DNA from: Acanthococcus lagerstroemiae | Taxonomy: Eukaryota; Arthropoda; Insecta; Hemiptera; Eriococcidae | Assembly (NCBI GenBank): GCA_031841125.1 | Contig: CM063108.1 | Span: forward strand, 43,856,122-43,920,121 | Length of the DNA: 64,000 nt | Direction of reading: 5' to 3' | Part shown: one piece after another, positions 47,101-58,807 of the stretch | Position numbering within the stretch: the stretch's first letter is position 1 | Layout: each line of letters starts with the position of its first letter | The notes under the pieces: generated by a model | The model's database searches: none | The model's input: only the letters and a program-made list of their open reading frames with translations | Told to the model about the DNA's origin: nothing | Translations under genes and position numbers: made by a program

Positions 47101-48212
47101 AGTCAGTGATAATTTCTGTTGAAATGGAGAGGATGCAGAAGACCTTTGGTTATTGAAAATAGTGCCATCTACGGTCCTTAATACGGTCATTCTCCAGAAA
47201 CATAATATATTGTTACAGCAAATTTTGAACTCGAACTTCTAGTATTTTATTATTTTTTGTTGAGGGAGGGGGAATTTTGGTTACCAACCCACCCCATTCA
47301 TCAGACAGGACAATTAGGTACCATCTTGTAAGTGGAAAAAGCATATAGGGAGGTGTCCATCATCGTGGATGTTACCATCTTGTCTCTACAGCGACCCTCT
47401 TCTCTCGAATATTTATTTTTGTATAAATCGTTCTGCCTGGCTACTTTCTGCGTAGCATGATGCGAGCATCTAACAAACGTCTTTTGTCTCCTGCATACCT
47501 GTACTTCCAATACGTGATCTTTAAAAAACCAGGTCCTTGTTCTTCTTACTCTCACTCAACCAAATAGGACATCTGTTTGAGTTCAGACACACAGTTCATG
47601 TTTAGCACTACCGAGGATCTACTTTTACTATCGATCAATACACGCGTTTTCGAAACACTCTCGCCTTTTGATTTCAAATGCCCTCGGCCCGAACCGGATT
47701 GAACCCTTCTGGTACAATTCCAAAAAATCCAAATCTTAATACCTGTTATATATTTAAAAAAAATTTTTTCACGTTGTTTTTTCCCAATGAAGTTTTCTGC
47801 ATAATTATTCAGAAAAATTAAGATGTTCAAGTTGCTGTCAGTGACTTCACATTCCTAGAAGGGATGACGTAAAGTTCTTCTATTACAAGCGTTTTCAATT
47901 ACTGTTGTCAATCTTTGATTGGTGCAAAGATATGTAGGTACCTTATACATTTCTCAGCGCAACAAATAGCAATACTGGTACAGTGTTTTGATCTCCTGAA
48001 CACGATTCAGACGCCAAATCATAGTCACTGGCGCATGTGATAATACAATTTTCAAAATTTTCTGAAAAAGGAAATTCTTGAAGCTTTTTGGTCCTTACTC
48101 GGGGATATCAGGTGCTTCTATTGTCACGGAGAAAGGTTGTGCCCCTTCCTAAATTCTGATGCTCATTCTCTACTAATTACATATAAACTAAGTAGGTATT
48201 ATGAAAAAAAAA
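44111..48212. other. no recognised gene; scattered low-complexity sequence
   Basis: 44380-45010 is rich in TTTTGACTTTCAGCTTT-type phrases. 46730-46744 is a G-run. Near 47180-47200 the phrase GGTCATTCTCCAGAA is a scrap of the family at 43184. Open frames of 63-92 codons were checked against familiar domain patterns without a match. Confidence 0.35.
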
Positions 48213-48585
48213 AGAGTCCGACTGCTGCACCGGAGGACATGGTTACAGGAATTTATGTCGTCCAGACGCGCATACCCACATTCTAATGCATTCTCCTAGT
48301 CGTACATTCTCAACTTCGCTCGGCATTCTCCGTGTCGGCCGATCGAAACATGGTGAAGCGAAAGACTGCATAAAGAGAAAAACGAAATTATGTATGTACA
48401 TCACAATGGTAACGTTTTTCTGCGGAACGTTTTTTGTGGACCGTATTTCGAAGAATGTTTTCCGCGGAATTTTTCTTTTTCGCGCGGCAAGCCATTAGAC
48501 ATATCAATGTCAAAAAATAAATAAATAAAGTCCAGTAAAAAGAGAAAGACTCCCTCAATATTATCAGATTCTGGAAAATGACCCT
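48213..48585 (+). repeat. CTGCGGAACG interspersed repeat, copy B
   Basis: About 373 bp, from AGAGTCCGACTGCTGCA to GATTCTGGAAAATGACCCT. It matches copy A along its length and differs mainly by small indels and a longer middle (ACCGTATTTCGAAGAATG). Same orientation as copy A. Confidence 0.75.
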
Positions 48586-48652
48586 ATTATTTTCACGCTA
48601 TTTGTATGTTTAGTTTTCTATCACAAGATAACCGATCCGTAGGATCTCGATG

Positions 48653-48940
48653 CGCAATGAGTTACCCTCTAGTTACCTGTGGAAAAGTTACCCATTTGCA
48701 ACCCTCGGTTACCCACAGATTACCCAGAAACCCATCAGTTACCCTTGGTTCCCCTTAGTTACCCGAGTAACTGGCGGGATTTTGCACATTCCAATACGCA
48801 ATCAGTTACCCTCTAGTTACCCGCGGAAAAGTTACCGATTTGCAACCCTCGGTTACCCTCAGATTACCCAGAAACCCGTCAGTTACCCTAGGTTCCCTTT
48901 TAGTTACCCGGGTAACTAGCGGGATTTTGCGCATTAGCAT
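48653..48940. repeat. 144-bp tandem duplication rich in GTTACCC
   Basis: Two units begin at about 48653 and 48797 with identical order: CAGTTACCCTCTAGTTACC, GGAAAAGTTACC, GCAACCCTCGGTTACCC, CAGATTACCCAGAAACCC, AGTTACCC, then GAGTAAC or GGGTAAC and GCGGGATTTTGC. The heptamer GTTACCC or a one-base variant occurs more than ten times, so the 144-bp unit itself grew from a shorter repeat. The period is 48 codons, giving a spurious proline-rich frame. Confidence 0.88.
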
Positions 48941-49197
48941 GCATTCTTTGGCATTGACTGTGTATTGGATGTAGCAATAAAAGAAGACAATATAGACTAT
49001 TATACATTCGAATATTTCCTTGCTAGGTACGCTTAAATGCAAAAAATAAGAAATTCTATAGGGATATGCCCTTCCTGAATGTAGATAGGGGCAGCTACTT
49101 ATTCTGTGGCCCTCGATTCCTCAAGGTATCCAGTACCAACGCAGCTACTTTTTCAGCCCCTGGTTTTACGAGCTATTTAGTATCAATGTTTTCTTAC

Positions 49198-49447
49198 CGT
49201 TCCTGGAACAATGAACTTTCGCAGGTTCGCCATTACCAACGACACAATCGGCATCACGAAGTCTCGCATATCGAAGATAAATATGTCCGACCGACAGTTG
49301 TCTATTTGCAGACGCAGATCCGCCGACATGAAGAACGATTTTATCACATCGTCTGGATGCACGCGATCGTACAAGGTCGGATCGAGGATACGCAGCACGC
49401 TGACCCGACATCCGTCCTCTGTCAACTTTGGCAGGGGGATGAACGCT
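49198..49447 (-). CDS. CRAL-TRIO lipid-binding protein, internal exon (lipid pocket part)
   Basis: Sec14/CRAL-TRIO proteins carry a small hydrophobic lipid such as tocopherol, retinal or phosphoinositide between membranes. This exon encodes 83 codons plus one leading base. It reads AFIPLPKLTEDGCRVSVLRI, then a D-P-x-x-Y stretch and DDVIKSFFMSADLRLQIDN, then DIFIFDMRDFVMPIVSLVMA. The order P-x-x-x-x-D-G-x-R-V, DP--Y, D-x-x-x-x-x-x-x-x-x-D, I-x-D is that of the first half of the CRAL-TRIO domain in insect alpha-tocopherol-transfer/clavesin-type proteins. The usual glycine before the I-F-D strand (here CRSD) is not obvious. Boundaries: acceptor TTTTTATTTTTCAG before AGCGTTC, and donor GTAAGAA after GGAACG. 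It starts in phase 2 and ends in phase 0. It joins in frame to the exon at 60240-60399. Exons for the C-terminal half of the pocket were not found. Confidence 0.88.
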
Positions 49448-49774
49448 CTGAAAAATAAAAATTTCGGTTTTAGTTTTACGTGCTAGTAATCTTGATATCC
49501 CGAGCTGGAATACTTCTCTACAGGCGTGGGACTTCAGAGATTGTACACGGGCATGAGACAACGAAATAGAGAACAGTTTTCAAAAATTAGTGGAAAAGCA
49601 AAGTTCTACGTAAAATATTGTTTACTTGAAAATGTATGCAATTAATCAGAGTAGAGTACATCGAATAACATCCTAATATTTCTGAAGAATCCCATCAGAG
49701 CTTCGGCACACAAAATGCAACCCCCCTAGAGAGCGACTCTTTAGCGTCGAAACACGAATCGCGAGAACGTTTTT

Positions 49775-50447
49775 TGTGTCGCGAATGTGATTTCGTGTCA
49801 CGAGTGTGGTTTTTGCTACTCGCGGACGAAGTCGGTAGCTACTCTATACTTAACTATCTGGAGACCTAAGGGTAGTCGAGCCAACTCGGGCAAGCTATTC
49901 TGTGTACCAGCGGGCTTTACTAGAACCTGATGAACTCCAGTACATCCTCCTGTCAATGTGCTTTACTGAAACCCGATGAACCCCGAGCCTACTCCTTTCT
50001 CGGGGTGCTTTATTGGAACCCGGTGAACCCTGAACCTCTCTCTACCGCTTGTCCCTCTCGTCGTTATCAGCTATATATATATACATAGGAAGTTACCGCG
50101 TCTCGACTCTACTTCGTGCTGTTAGTTATTAGTGCGTCATTCGCGGTCCCCTCTGTACAAATATGTACATTTGCCGTCATCCGTGACCCATACCTTTTCT
50201 TTCTTCGCTATCATCCGTAACGATTCCGCCGTCGTGTTTTGTGTAGATTGCATAAATAACTTGCGAATATAACTATCTGCACGTCACCCCCCCCCCCGTG
50301 TCGTGTTATTTCCATATCGAAAAATGTCTGCTTTCTGGAGTCTAGGCTCCCACATGGTATCCCGAGGTGACCTATCACGACTCCAAACACCACGTTCCCC
50401 GCGAAAAGCGCGTCTCGCTGGCCCCCGCGGTCCTGAAACGCGACACA
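49775..50447 (+). mobile_element. possible solo LTR, 673 bp
   Basis: The block starts TGTGTCGCG and ends CGCGACACA, a perfect 9-bp inverted terminus of the TG...CA type seen at LTR ends. Inside, a TATA-like CTATATATATATACATAGG lies at about 50070, AGTTATTAGTGCG is a plausible start region, and CATAAATAAC near 50250 could be a poly(A) signal. TTTGGCGC, which resembles a primer-binding-site start, follows 8 bases after the end. No second LTR and no gag or pol frame was found, and the flanks (TTTT and TTTA) give no clean duplication. The call is inference; base composition is richer in CG than the surroundings. Confidence 0.4.
49914..50054. repeat. ~47-bp repeat, three copies
   Basis: GCTTTACTGAAACCCGATGA is near repeated at 49914, 49960 and 50007 with a GAGCCT-CTCCT spacer. 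The repeat lies within the LTR-like block, upstream of its TATA-like box, where enhancer-type repeats are common in LTRs. Confidence 0.7.
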
Positions 50448-51130
50448 TTTATTATTTGGCGCAAGGCTCTGCAAACGCTAATGCCACCTCTCGCTATTCC
50501 AATACTCCTCCGCAAAATTCGTTTATTTTCTTCTATTCCACCTTAATTCAGGCCGGAAAAACTTGCAATGGAGTACTCCAGAACAACGTTTTGGCTGTCC
50601 TCTGTAGCTTTGTTCCGACCCCTAGAAAAATTAGCAAAAGGGATAGGGGTGGTGACTTCAGTATGTTAGTTAGGATACCACCCGAGCCATTTTTAGCGAA
50701 CGGACGCTCTGCGCGCCTTTAACGCAAAGAACTGAAAAGAAAAACACGTTTCAAGTTTGATGGGGGTTTCCCTCTCAAAATTCTGATGGCTCGCCGAGAG
50801 GTTGCGCGATTCATGCCCGCGGGTACCTGCGAAAGACCCGCGCTGCGGTCACGGTGTGTATAGGCGAAGACTTGTGGTTAATCTAATTCGCCGAAATGAT
50901 TTAAATGTCACGGGTCAGCGTTTTCCGGCTATTTTCACCCCGACTCGGTTTTCTTTTCCTTTTTTCTTCTTTTTTCCTCGATTATTCTTTTTCGGTTGCC
51001 GCACAGCGCACTGCGCAGTCACTGAGTGTTAAAGTCGCGAAACGCTCGCTATTTCTTAATCGTCTTCGCTCGAGCGCTTTCCGGAGGAAGAAGTGATAAA
51101 AGAAAATTCCGCCTCGAAAGAAATAATAAC

Positions 51131-51135
51131 TTTTT

Positions 51136-51205
<70 letters not shown>
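51131..51205. repeat. (TC)n microsatellite
   Basis: A T-run leads into an essentially pure CT dinucleotide tract of over 60 bases. It gives Leu-Ser or Arg-Glu open frames on the two strands, which are not genes. Confidence 0.97.
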
Positions 51206-51208
<3 letters not shown>

Positions 51209-52424
51209 TCGCTGTCACGCTTCGCCAACTTTGGCTGAAAGTTCGGGAGTAATATTTACGTAGCATTACCGACGAGTATATATATAGAAGTTGTAGGCGA
51301 AAATGAATAATTACTTCTTAAATAACGCGCCTGTTTCGCGCCGCGCCACGCGTCTTTTGTCTAGCGGATAATTAAGTCTCGTCGCGGGTAAGGTGCGGTT
51401 ATGAGATGAGAGCCGCCGCGATCCTGCGAACAAACGTTTGGCAATCTCATCACGGTGCTGTTGGAATTAACATCTAAGGTCGGATTATTAAGGGAGCGTG
51501 TGAGAATCGAAGAGGCGAATTCGGCGTCAGAGGGAACGTAGCAGCGATCGGAGAAATGCCGGAGACGGAAAGTCGAGGAGCGAACTGCGAACGCAGGTCA
51601 CCGTGAGAGAGGTAAAACAGGCAACTTCCACAACTCAAAAAGTAATGGCGAAATCTGGGAAACGGTGCGAGATACGCAGAGGAGTAGCGATTGGGAAGGA
51701 GGGGGGGGGGGGGGTAGGAGCCTCCCCCAATCAAGTCAAGTTGACCATTTCGGGAACAGTTGGAAAAATACGACTAAAAAGCGGGGAAAATAGCTATTTT
51801 TTCCAGTTTATACACTTGAATTCGTCAAAAAAAAAACCTACAACATTTTCTTCGCCGTATCTTACATGTATACGGAAATTACCACCAATACACTATGGTC
51901 CAGAATGTCGTAAGACATGATCATTAGTTTGTTACTTTCAACTTACCGCTTATCAAGAAGTACGAAAAATTTGTTGTTTCTTATGCAAATAAGATTCCGA
52001 AATTCCATTTTGACATTGGTTTTTAAATTTGACTCAAAAGGAAAGGGCACACAGGAAGCCGAGGAAGAGAAAATCGTAACGAAATATTATTATTACTAAA
52101 ATATACCGATTCAGGGTCGCAAATCCGAATTCAGTATAAATGTTTCCATCAAAATTGAGGGGAATGTGAGGAATAGAGACAAAAGTTGAAACTCTGCTTC
52201 GACATGCAACATGAGATTCCGCGAAGCGTCATTATTAGCCATTCCTAGAGTCATATCAATAAAACATCCATCAAGTATTATGTCAACTCGAACTACCCAG
52301 GAACTCCAACAGGGTGTCTACCAGATTTAAAAATAGAAAATATCGGGCATTTATTGAACTTTTTCTCAGACCATTTCATATGCCTAATCACAATTACAAA
52401 ATGCGCCTATGCAGACATTTTTTT

Positions 52425-53460
52425 CATTCATTTTATTTATTTCAGCCACGTTACAAGTTCGTTTGGGCTCAATTTACAGATTTACACCTTACTATTGACA
52501 GCAATAGGTATGTACAAATAAGACAAATAACATAATATAATCTGAAAAAAAGATACATAACGTAATCCTAAACGACCCCGTACGCCCAGCCTTGGGCATA
52601 GGCCTCCCCTACCCGTCTCCACATCACTCTAATCCCGGCGTCCCTTCTCTAAGCTACCCCTGCAACCTGTACAATTTCGTCTTTCCACCTCTTTTTCGGT
52701 CTCCCTACCTTCCTTTTGTTAGATCTAGGTTGTCATTCTATAACTCTCTTTTCCCACCTACCTTCCTCCATTCTGGCAACATGACGACCTTCTTGACCGT
52801 ATACCTGCAGTGAGTCATCTGTATTTTCCTTCTAATCCTTATGTTGCTCCGCCTGTCAATTCTTTTTATTCCGATTATGGATCTCTCCATCGGTATTTGA
52901 GTCCTCGCCACCCCTACTAGCTGAGTTTCTGTCGAGGCCCAGGTTTTCGAGCCGTATGTTAACACTGCCATCGTGTTGCTCTCAAAAATGTTTCTTTTAA
53001 ACTCTAGTGGCATAGTACTTCTGTAGATACTTTTCAACCCCCAGTAGCTTTTCCAAGCTTTTGTTTTCCTTATACTTAATTTCTTGCCGAGGCTGTCATC
53101 AAATGAGAGAATTTTTCCGGAATAGACTGCTTCTTTCTTTCGTTCCACTACGTCGTCATTTATCAAAACCCTCGTGCAGTCCTTATTGTCATTAGATAAC
53201 AGTACTACTTCTCGGTATTTTTAAACAGCTTTGCTGACTCACATGCAACCCTGAACTCCTTTGCCATTGCCTGGATATCCTCGGCACTATAGGCAAAGAG
53301 CACGACATCGTCAGCAAACCGGAGGTTGCTCAAGTATCTCCCATCTAACATTACCCCCCTTCTCTTTCCCATTCATCAGCCTGCGGAAAATCTCTTCGAG
53401 GATACAGTTGAAGATAAAAGGGGATAACGGGTCGCCTTGTTTAACGCCGCGTTTAGTTTT
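52425..53460 (-). pseudogene. RTE-like LINE, 3' part (RT palm to 3' end)
   Basis: On the minus strand, starting at 53460, the frame gives KTKRGVKQGDPLSPFIFN, then LRFADDVVLF (the catalytic box, plus about 53300-53330), then after frameshifts a 142-codon frame (53166-52738) with TYGSKTWASTETQ and MERSIIGIKRIDRRSN. A W-K-D-E-I and GEAYAQGW region near 52600 follows, then a 3' UTR ending AAATAAATAAAATGAATG at about 52425. These are the palm, connection and C-terminal patterns of RTE-type LINEs, similar to but not the same copy as 14740-16421. Its missing upstream RT part lies at 58808-59119, on the far side of the satellite array. Confidence 0.88.
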
Positions 53461-56400
53461 GAAGTATGGAGAAATGTTCAAAATTTGAGAAAATCAAAAA
53501 ATTCGAATTAATGAGTGTTTCTTCCTCCATTTTTCACGCTGAGTTCGAATTCGTTGTTCCAATTTGGCGGCGATCCTCTGTTTCCGAAATACACTCAAAA
53601 AAGTTGGGAAAATTGATCAATTTAGGTCCGAAAATAAAATTTGGGAAAATCCGAAATTCGGAATTAATGAGTGTTTCTTACTCAATTTTGCACGCTGAGT
53701 TCGAATTCGTTGTTTCCATTTAGCGGCGACCCTCCGGTCCCCAGATACACTCAAAAAAGTTGGAAAAATTGATCAATTTGTGTCCAAAAATCACTCTAGC
53801 TCAATTTTGACAACGGATTCCAATTTATCTCGAAAATGTGAGTAACTAGCACCAGCGCCGACGCCGTAGCTCTCCGAAGATTTTTTCGCCCCAAAAAAGA
53901 CATGAAGTATAGTATGGAGAAATTTTCAACATTTTAGAAAATCAAAAATTTCGAATTGATGAGTGTTTCTTACTCAATTTTGCACGCTGAGTTCGAATTC
54001 GTTGTTCCAATTTCGCGGAGACCCTCCGTTCCCGAGATACACTCAAAAAAGTAGGGAAAATTGATCAATTAGGGTCAAAAAATGACTCTAGCTCAATTTT
54101 GACAACGGATTCGAATTCGTCTCGAAAAATTGAGTAACTAGCACTAGCGCCGACGTCGTAGCTCTCCGAAAATTTTTTCGCCCCATAAAAGACGTGATGT
54201 ATAGTATGGAGAAAGTTTCAAAATTTGGGAAGATCAAAAATTCCGAATTCATGAGTTTTTTCTACACAATTTTTCACACCGAGTTCGAATTCGTCATTCG
54301 AATTTTGCGACGGCCCTCCGTTCCCGAGATACACTCAAAAATGTTGGGGAAATTGATCGATTTCGGTCAAAAAATGACTCTAACTCAATTTTGACAACGG
54401 ATTCGAATTCGTCTCGAAAAATTGAGTAACGAGCACCAGCGCCGACGTCGTAGCTCTCCCAAAATTTTTTCGCCCCAAAAAAAAAGTATGGAGAAATGTT
54501 CAAAATTTTAGAAAATCAAAAATTCCGAGTTAATGTGTGTTTCCTACTCAATTTTGCACGCTGAGTTCGAATTCGTTGTTCCAATTTCACAGCGACACTC
54601 CGTTCCCGAGATTCACTCAAAGAAGTTGGGAAAATTGATCAATTTGGGTCCAAAAATGACTCTAGCTCAATTTTGTCAACGGATTCGAATTCATCTCGAA
54701 AAATTGAGTAACTAGGACCAGCGCCGACGCCGTAGCTCTCCGAAGATTTTTTCGACCCAAAAAAGACATGATGTATAGTATGGAGATATTTTCAAAATTT
54801 GAGAAAATGAAAAATTTCGAATTTATGAGTGTTTTCTACTCAATTTTTCACGCCGAGTTCAAATTCGTCATTCGAATTTTGCGGCGACCTTCCGATCCCG
54901 AGATACACTCAAAAAAGTTGGAAAAATTGATCGATTTTGGTCAAAAAATGATTCTAGCTCAATTTTGACAACGGATTCGAATTCGTCTCGAAAAATTGAC
55001 TAACTAGCACCTACGCCGACGCCGTAGCTCTCCGAAAATTTTTTCGCCCCAAAAATAACACGATGTATAGTATGGAGAAATTTTAAAAATTTTAGAAAAT
55101 CAAAAATTTCGAATTAATGAGTGTTTCTTACTCAATTTTGCACGCTGAGTTCGAATTCGTTGCTCCAATTTCGCCACGACCCTCTGTTCCCGAGATACAC
55201 TCAAATAAGTTGGGAAAATTGATCAATCTGGATCAAAAAATGACTGTAGCTCAATTTTGACAACGGATTCGAATTCGTCTCGAAAAATTGAGTAACTAGC
55301 ATCAGCGCCGACACCGTAGCTCTCCGAAAATTTTTTCGCCCCAATAAAGACATGATGTATATAGTAGTATGGAGAAATTTTCAAAATTTGGGAAAATCCA
55401 AAATTTCGAATTAATGAGTGTTTTCTACTCAATTTATCATTCTGAGATCGAATTCGTTGTTCCAATTTATCGGCGACCTTCCGATCCCGAGATACACTCA
55501 AAAAAATTGGGAAAATTGATCAATTTTGGTCAATAAATGACTCAAGCTCAATTTTGACAACGGATTCGAATTCGTCTCGAAAAACTGAGTAACTAGCACC
55601 AGCGCCGACGCCGTAGCTCTCCGAAAAATTTTTCGCCCCAAAAAAGACATGATTTATAGTGTGGAGAAAATTTCAACATTTGTGAAACACAAAAAATTTC
55701 GAATTAATGAGTGTTTCTGCCTCAATTTTGCACGCTGAGTTCGAATTCGTTGTTTCCATTTAGCGGCGACCCTCCGATCCCGAGATACACTGAAAAACTT
55801 GGAAAAATTGATCAATTTGGGTCCAAAAATGACTCAAGCTCAATTTTGACAACGGATTCCAATTTATCTCGAAAAATTGAGTAACTAGCATAAGCGTCGA
55901 AGCCGTGGTTCTCCGAAAATTTTTTCGCCCCAAAAAAGACATGATGTAATAGTATGGAGAAATTTTCAAAATTTGAGAAAATCAAAAATTTCGGATTAAT
56001 GAGTGTTTTCTACTCAATTTTCCACGCCGAGTTCAAATTCGTCATTCGAATTTTGCGGCGACCCTCCGTTCCCGAGATACACTCAAAAATGTTGGGAAAA
56101 TTGATCGATTTTGGTCAAAAAATGACTCTAGCTCAATTTGACAACGGATTCGGATTCGTCTCAAAAAATTGAGTTACTAGCACCAGCGCCGACGCCGTAG
56201 CTCTCCCAAAATTTTTTCGGCCCAAAAAGGAAGTATGGAGAAATGTTCAAAATTTTAGAAAATCAAAAATGTCGAGTTAATGAGTGTTTTCTACTCAATT
56301 TTTCACGCCGAGTTCAAATTCGTCATTCGAATTTTGCAGGGACCCTCCGTTCCCGCGATACACTCAAAAATGTTGGGAAAATTGATCGATTTTGGTCAAA

Positions 56401-58807
56401 AAATGATTCTAGCTCAATTTTGACAACGGAATCGGATTCGTCTCGAAAAATTGAGTTACTAGCACCAGCGCCGACGCCGTAGCTCTCCGAAAAATTTTTC
56501 GCCCCAAAAATAACACGATGTGTATGGAGAAATTTTCAAAATTTTAGAAAATCAAAAATATCGAATTAATGAGTGTTGCTTACTCAATTTTGCACGCTGA
56601 GTTCGAATTCGTTGTTCCAATTTATCGGCGACCTTCCGATCCCGAGATACACTAAAAAAGGTGGAAAAATTGATCGATTTAGGTCAATAAATGACACTAG
56701 CTCAATTTTGACAACGGATTCCAATTCCTCTCGAAAATGTGAGTAACTAGCACCAGCACCGACGCCGTAGCTTTCCGAAGATTTTTTCGCCCCAAAAAAG
56801 ACATGATGTATAGTATGGAAAAATTTTCAAAATTTGAGAAAATCAAAAATTTCGGATTAATGAGTGTTTTCTACTCAATTTTCCACCCCGAGTTCAAATT
56901 CGTCATTCGAATTTTGCGGCGACCCTCCGTTCCCGAGATACACTCAAAAATGTTGGGAAAATTGATCGATTTTGGTCAGAAAATGACTCTAGCTCAATTT
57001 GACAACGGATTCGGATTCGTCTCAAAAAATTGAGTTACTAGCACCAGCGCCGACGCCGTAGCTCTTTCAAAATTTTTTCGCCCCAAAAAAGAAGTATGGA
57101 GAAATGTTCAAAATTTTAGAAAATCAGAAATTTCGAGTTAATGAGTGTTTTCTACTCAATTTATCATTCTGAGATCGAATTCGTTGTTCCAATTTATCGG
57201 CGACCTTCCGATCCCGAGATACACTCAAAAAAATTGGGAAAATTGATCAATTTTGATCAAAAAATAACTCTAACTCAATTTTGACAACGGATTCGAATTC
57301 GTCTCGAAAAATTGACTAACTAGCACCTGCGTCGACGCCGTAGCTCTCCGAAAATTTTTTCGCCCCAAAAAAGACACGATGTACCTATAGTATGGAGAAA
57401 TTTTCAAAATTTTAGAAAATCAAAAATTTCGAACTAATGAGTGTTTTCTACTCAATTTTTCACGCTGAGATGGAATTCGTTGTTGCAATTTGGCGGCGAC
57501 CCTCCGATCCCGAGATACACTCAAAAGAGTTGGAAAACTTGTTCAATTTGGGTCAAAAAATGACTGTAGCTCAATTTTGACAACGGATTCGAATTCGTCT
57601 CGAAAAATTGAGTAACTAGCACAAGCGTCGAAGCCGTGGTTCTCCGAAAATTTTTCCGCCCCAAAAAAGACATGATTTATAGTATGGAGAAAATATCAAC
57701 ATTTGAGAAAATCAAAAATTTCGGATTACTGACTGTTTTCTACTCAATTTTTCTCGCCGAGTTCGAATTCGTCATTCGAATTTTGCGGCGACCCTCCGTT
57801 CCTGAGATACACTCAAAAAAGTTGGAAAAATTGATCGGTTTTGGTCAGTAAATGACACTAGCTCAATTTTGACAACGGATTCCAATTCCTCTCGAAAATG
57901 TGAGTAACTAGCACCAGCGCCGACGCCGTAGCTCTTCGAAGATTTTTTCGCCCCAAAAAAGAGACGATGTATAGTATGGAGAATGTTTCAAAATTTGGGA
58001 AGATAAAAAATTCCGAATTATTGAGTTTTTTCTACTCAATTTTTCACGCTGAGTTCGAATTCGTTGTTTCCATTTAGCGGGGACCCTCCGTTCCTGAGAT
58101 ACACCCAAAAAAGTTGGAAAAACTGATCAATTTTGGTCAAAAAATGACTCTAGCTCAATTTTGACAACGGGTTCGAATTTGTCTCGAAAAATTGAGTAAC
58201 TAGCACCAGCGCCGACAACGTAGCTCTCCGAAAATTTTTTCGCCTGAAAAAAGACATGATGAGTATGGAGAAATTTTCAAAATTTGAGAAAATCAAAATT
58301 TCAAATTAATGAGTGTTTCCTACTTAATTTTTCACGCTGAGTTCGAATTCGTTGTTCCAATTTGGCGGCGACACTCCGATCCAGAGATACACTCAAAAAA
58401 GTTGGAAAAATTGATCAATTTTCGTCGAAAAATGACACTAGCTCAATTTTGACAACGGATTCGAATTCCTCTCGACAAAGTGAGTAACTAGCACCATCGC
58501 CGACGCCGTAGCTCTCCGAAAATTTTTTCGGCCCAAAAATGAAATTGGAGAAATTTTCAAAATTTGAGAAAATCAAAAATTTCGAATTAATGAGTGTTTC
58601 CTACCCAAGTTTTCACGCTGAGTTCGAATTCGTTGTTTCAATTTAGCGGCGACCCTCCGATCCGAGATACACTCAAAAAAGTTGGAACAATTGATCAATT
58701 TGGGTCCGATAATGACTCTAGCTTAATTTTGACAACGGATTCGAATTCGTCTCGAAAAATTGAGTAACTAGCACCAGCGCCGACGCCGTAACTCCCCGAA
58801 AATTTTC
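53461..58807. repeat. ~290-bp satellite array, about 19 monomers
   Basis: The phrase GAGATACACTCAAAAAAGTT recurs at 53742, 54033, 54331, 54611, 54902, 55194, 55491, 55786, 56076, 56357, 56644, 56936, 57221, 57518, 57805, 58097, 58384 and 58665, spaced 280-298 bp; one short unit precedes. Each monomer contains TTTTTTCGCCCCAAAAAAGA, GAGTTCGAATTCGTTGTT or CGTCATTCGAATTTTGCGG variants, GACAACGGATTCGAATTCGT and GAGTAACTAGCACCAGCGCC. At least two monomer types alternate (GTTGTTCC against GTCATTCG). The rare variant AAGCGTCGAAGCCGTGG is at 55892 and 57623, 1,731 bp or six monomers apart; another (TATCATTCTGAGATCG) is at about 55435 and 57165, again six monomers apart. This suggests a six-monomer higher-order repeat. 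Confidence 0.95.

Noticed and set aside
48650..49042. proline/tyrosine-rich repeat protein
   Set aside because: Explained by a 144-bp tandem duplication whose period happens to be a multiple of three; both strands are open.
49066..49561. 130- and 131-codon frames on both strands
   Set aside because: They are shadows of the CRAL-TRIO exon at 49198-49447, which has the correct splice sites and a recognisable product.
50303..50722. 139-codon plus-strand frame
   Set aside because: It overlaps the end of the LTR-like block, has no recognisable domain, and its composition follows local CG-rich sequence.
50982..51266. Arg-Glu and Leu-Ser repeat proteins
   Set aside because: Direct product of the (TC)n tract.
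53461..58807. CRISPR-like array
   Set aside because: The units are contiguous ~290-bp satellite monomers with no spacers, in a eukaryotic intron.
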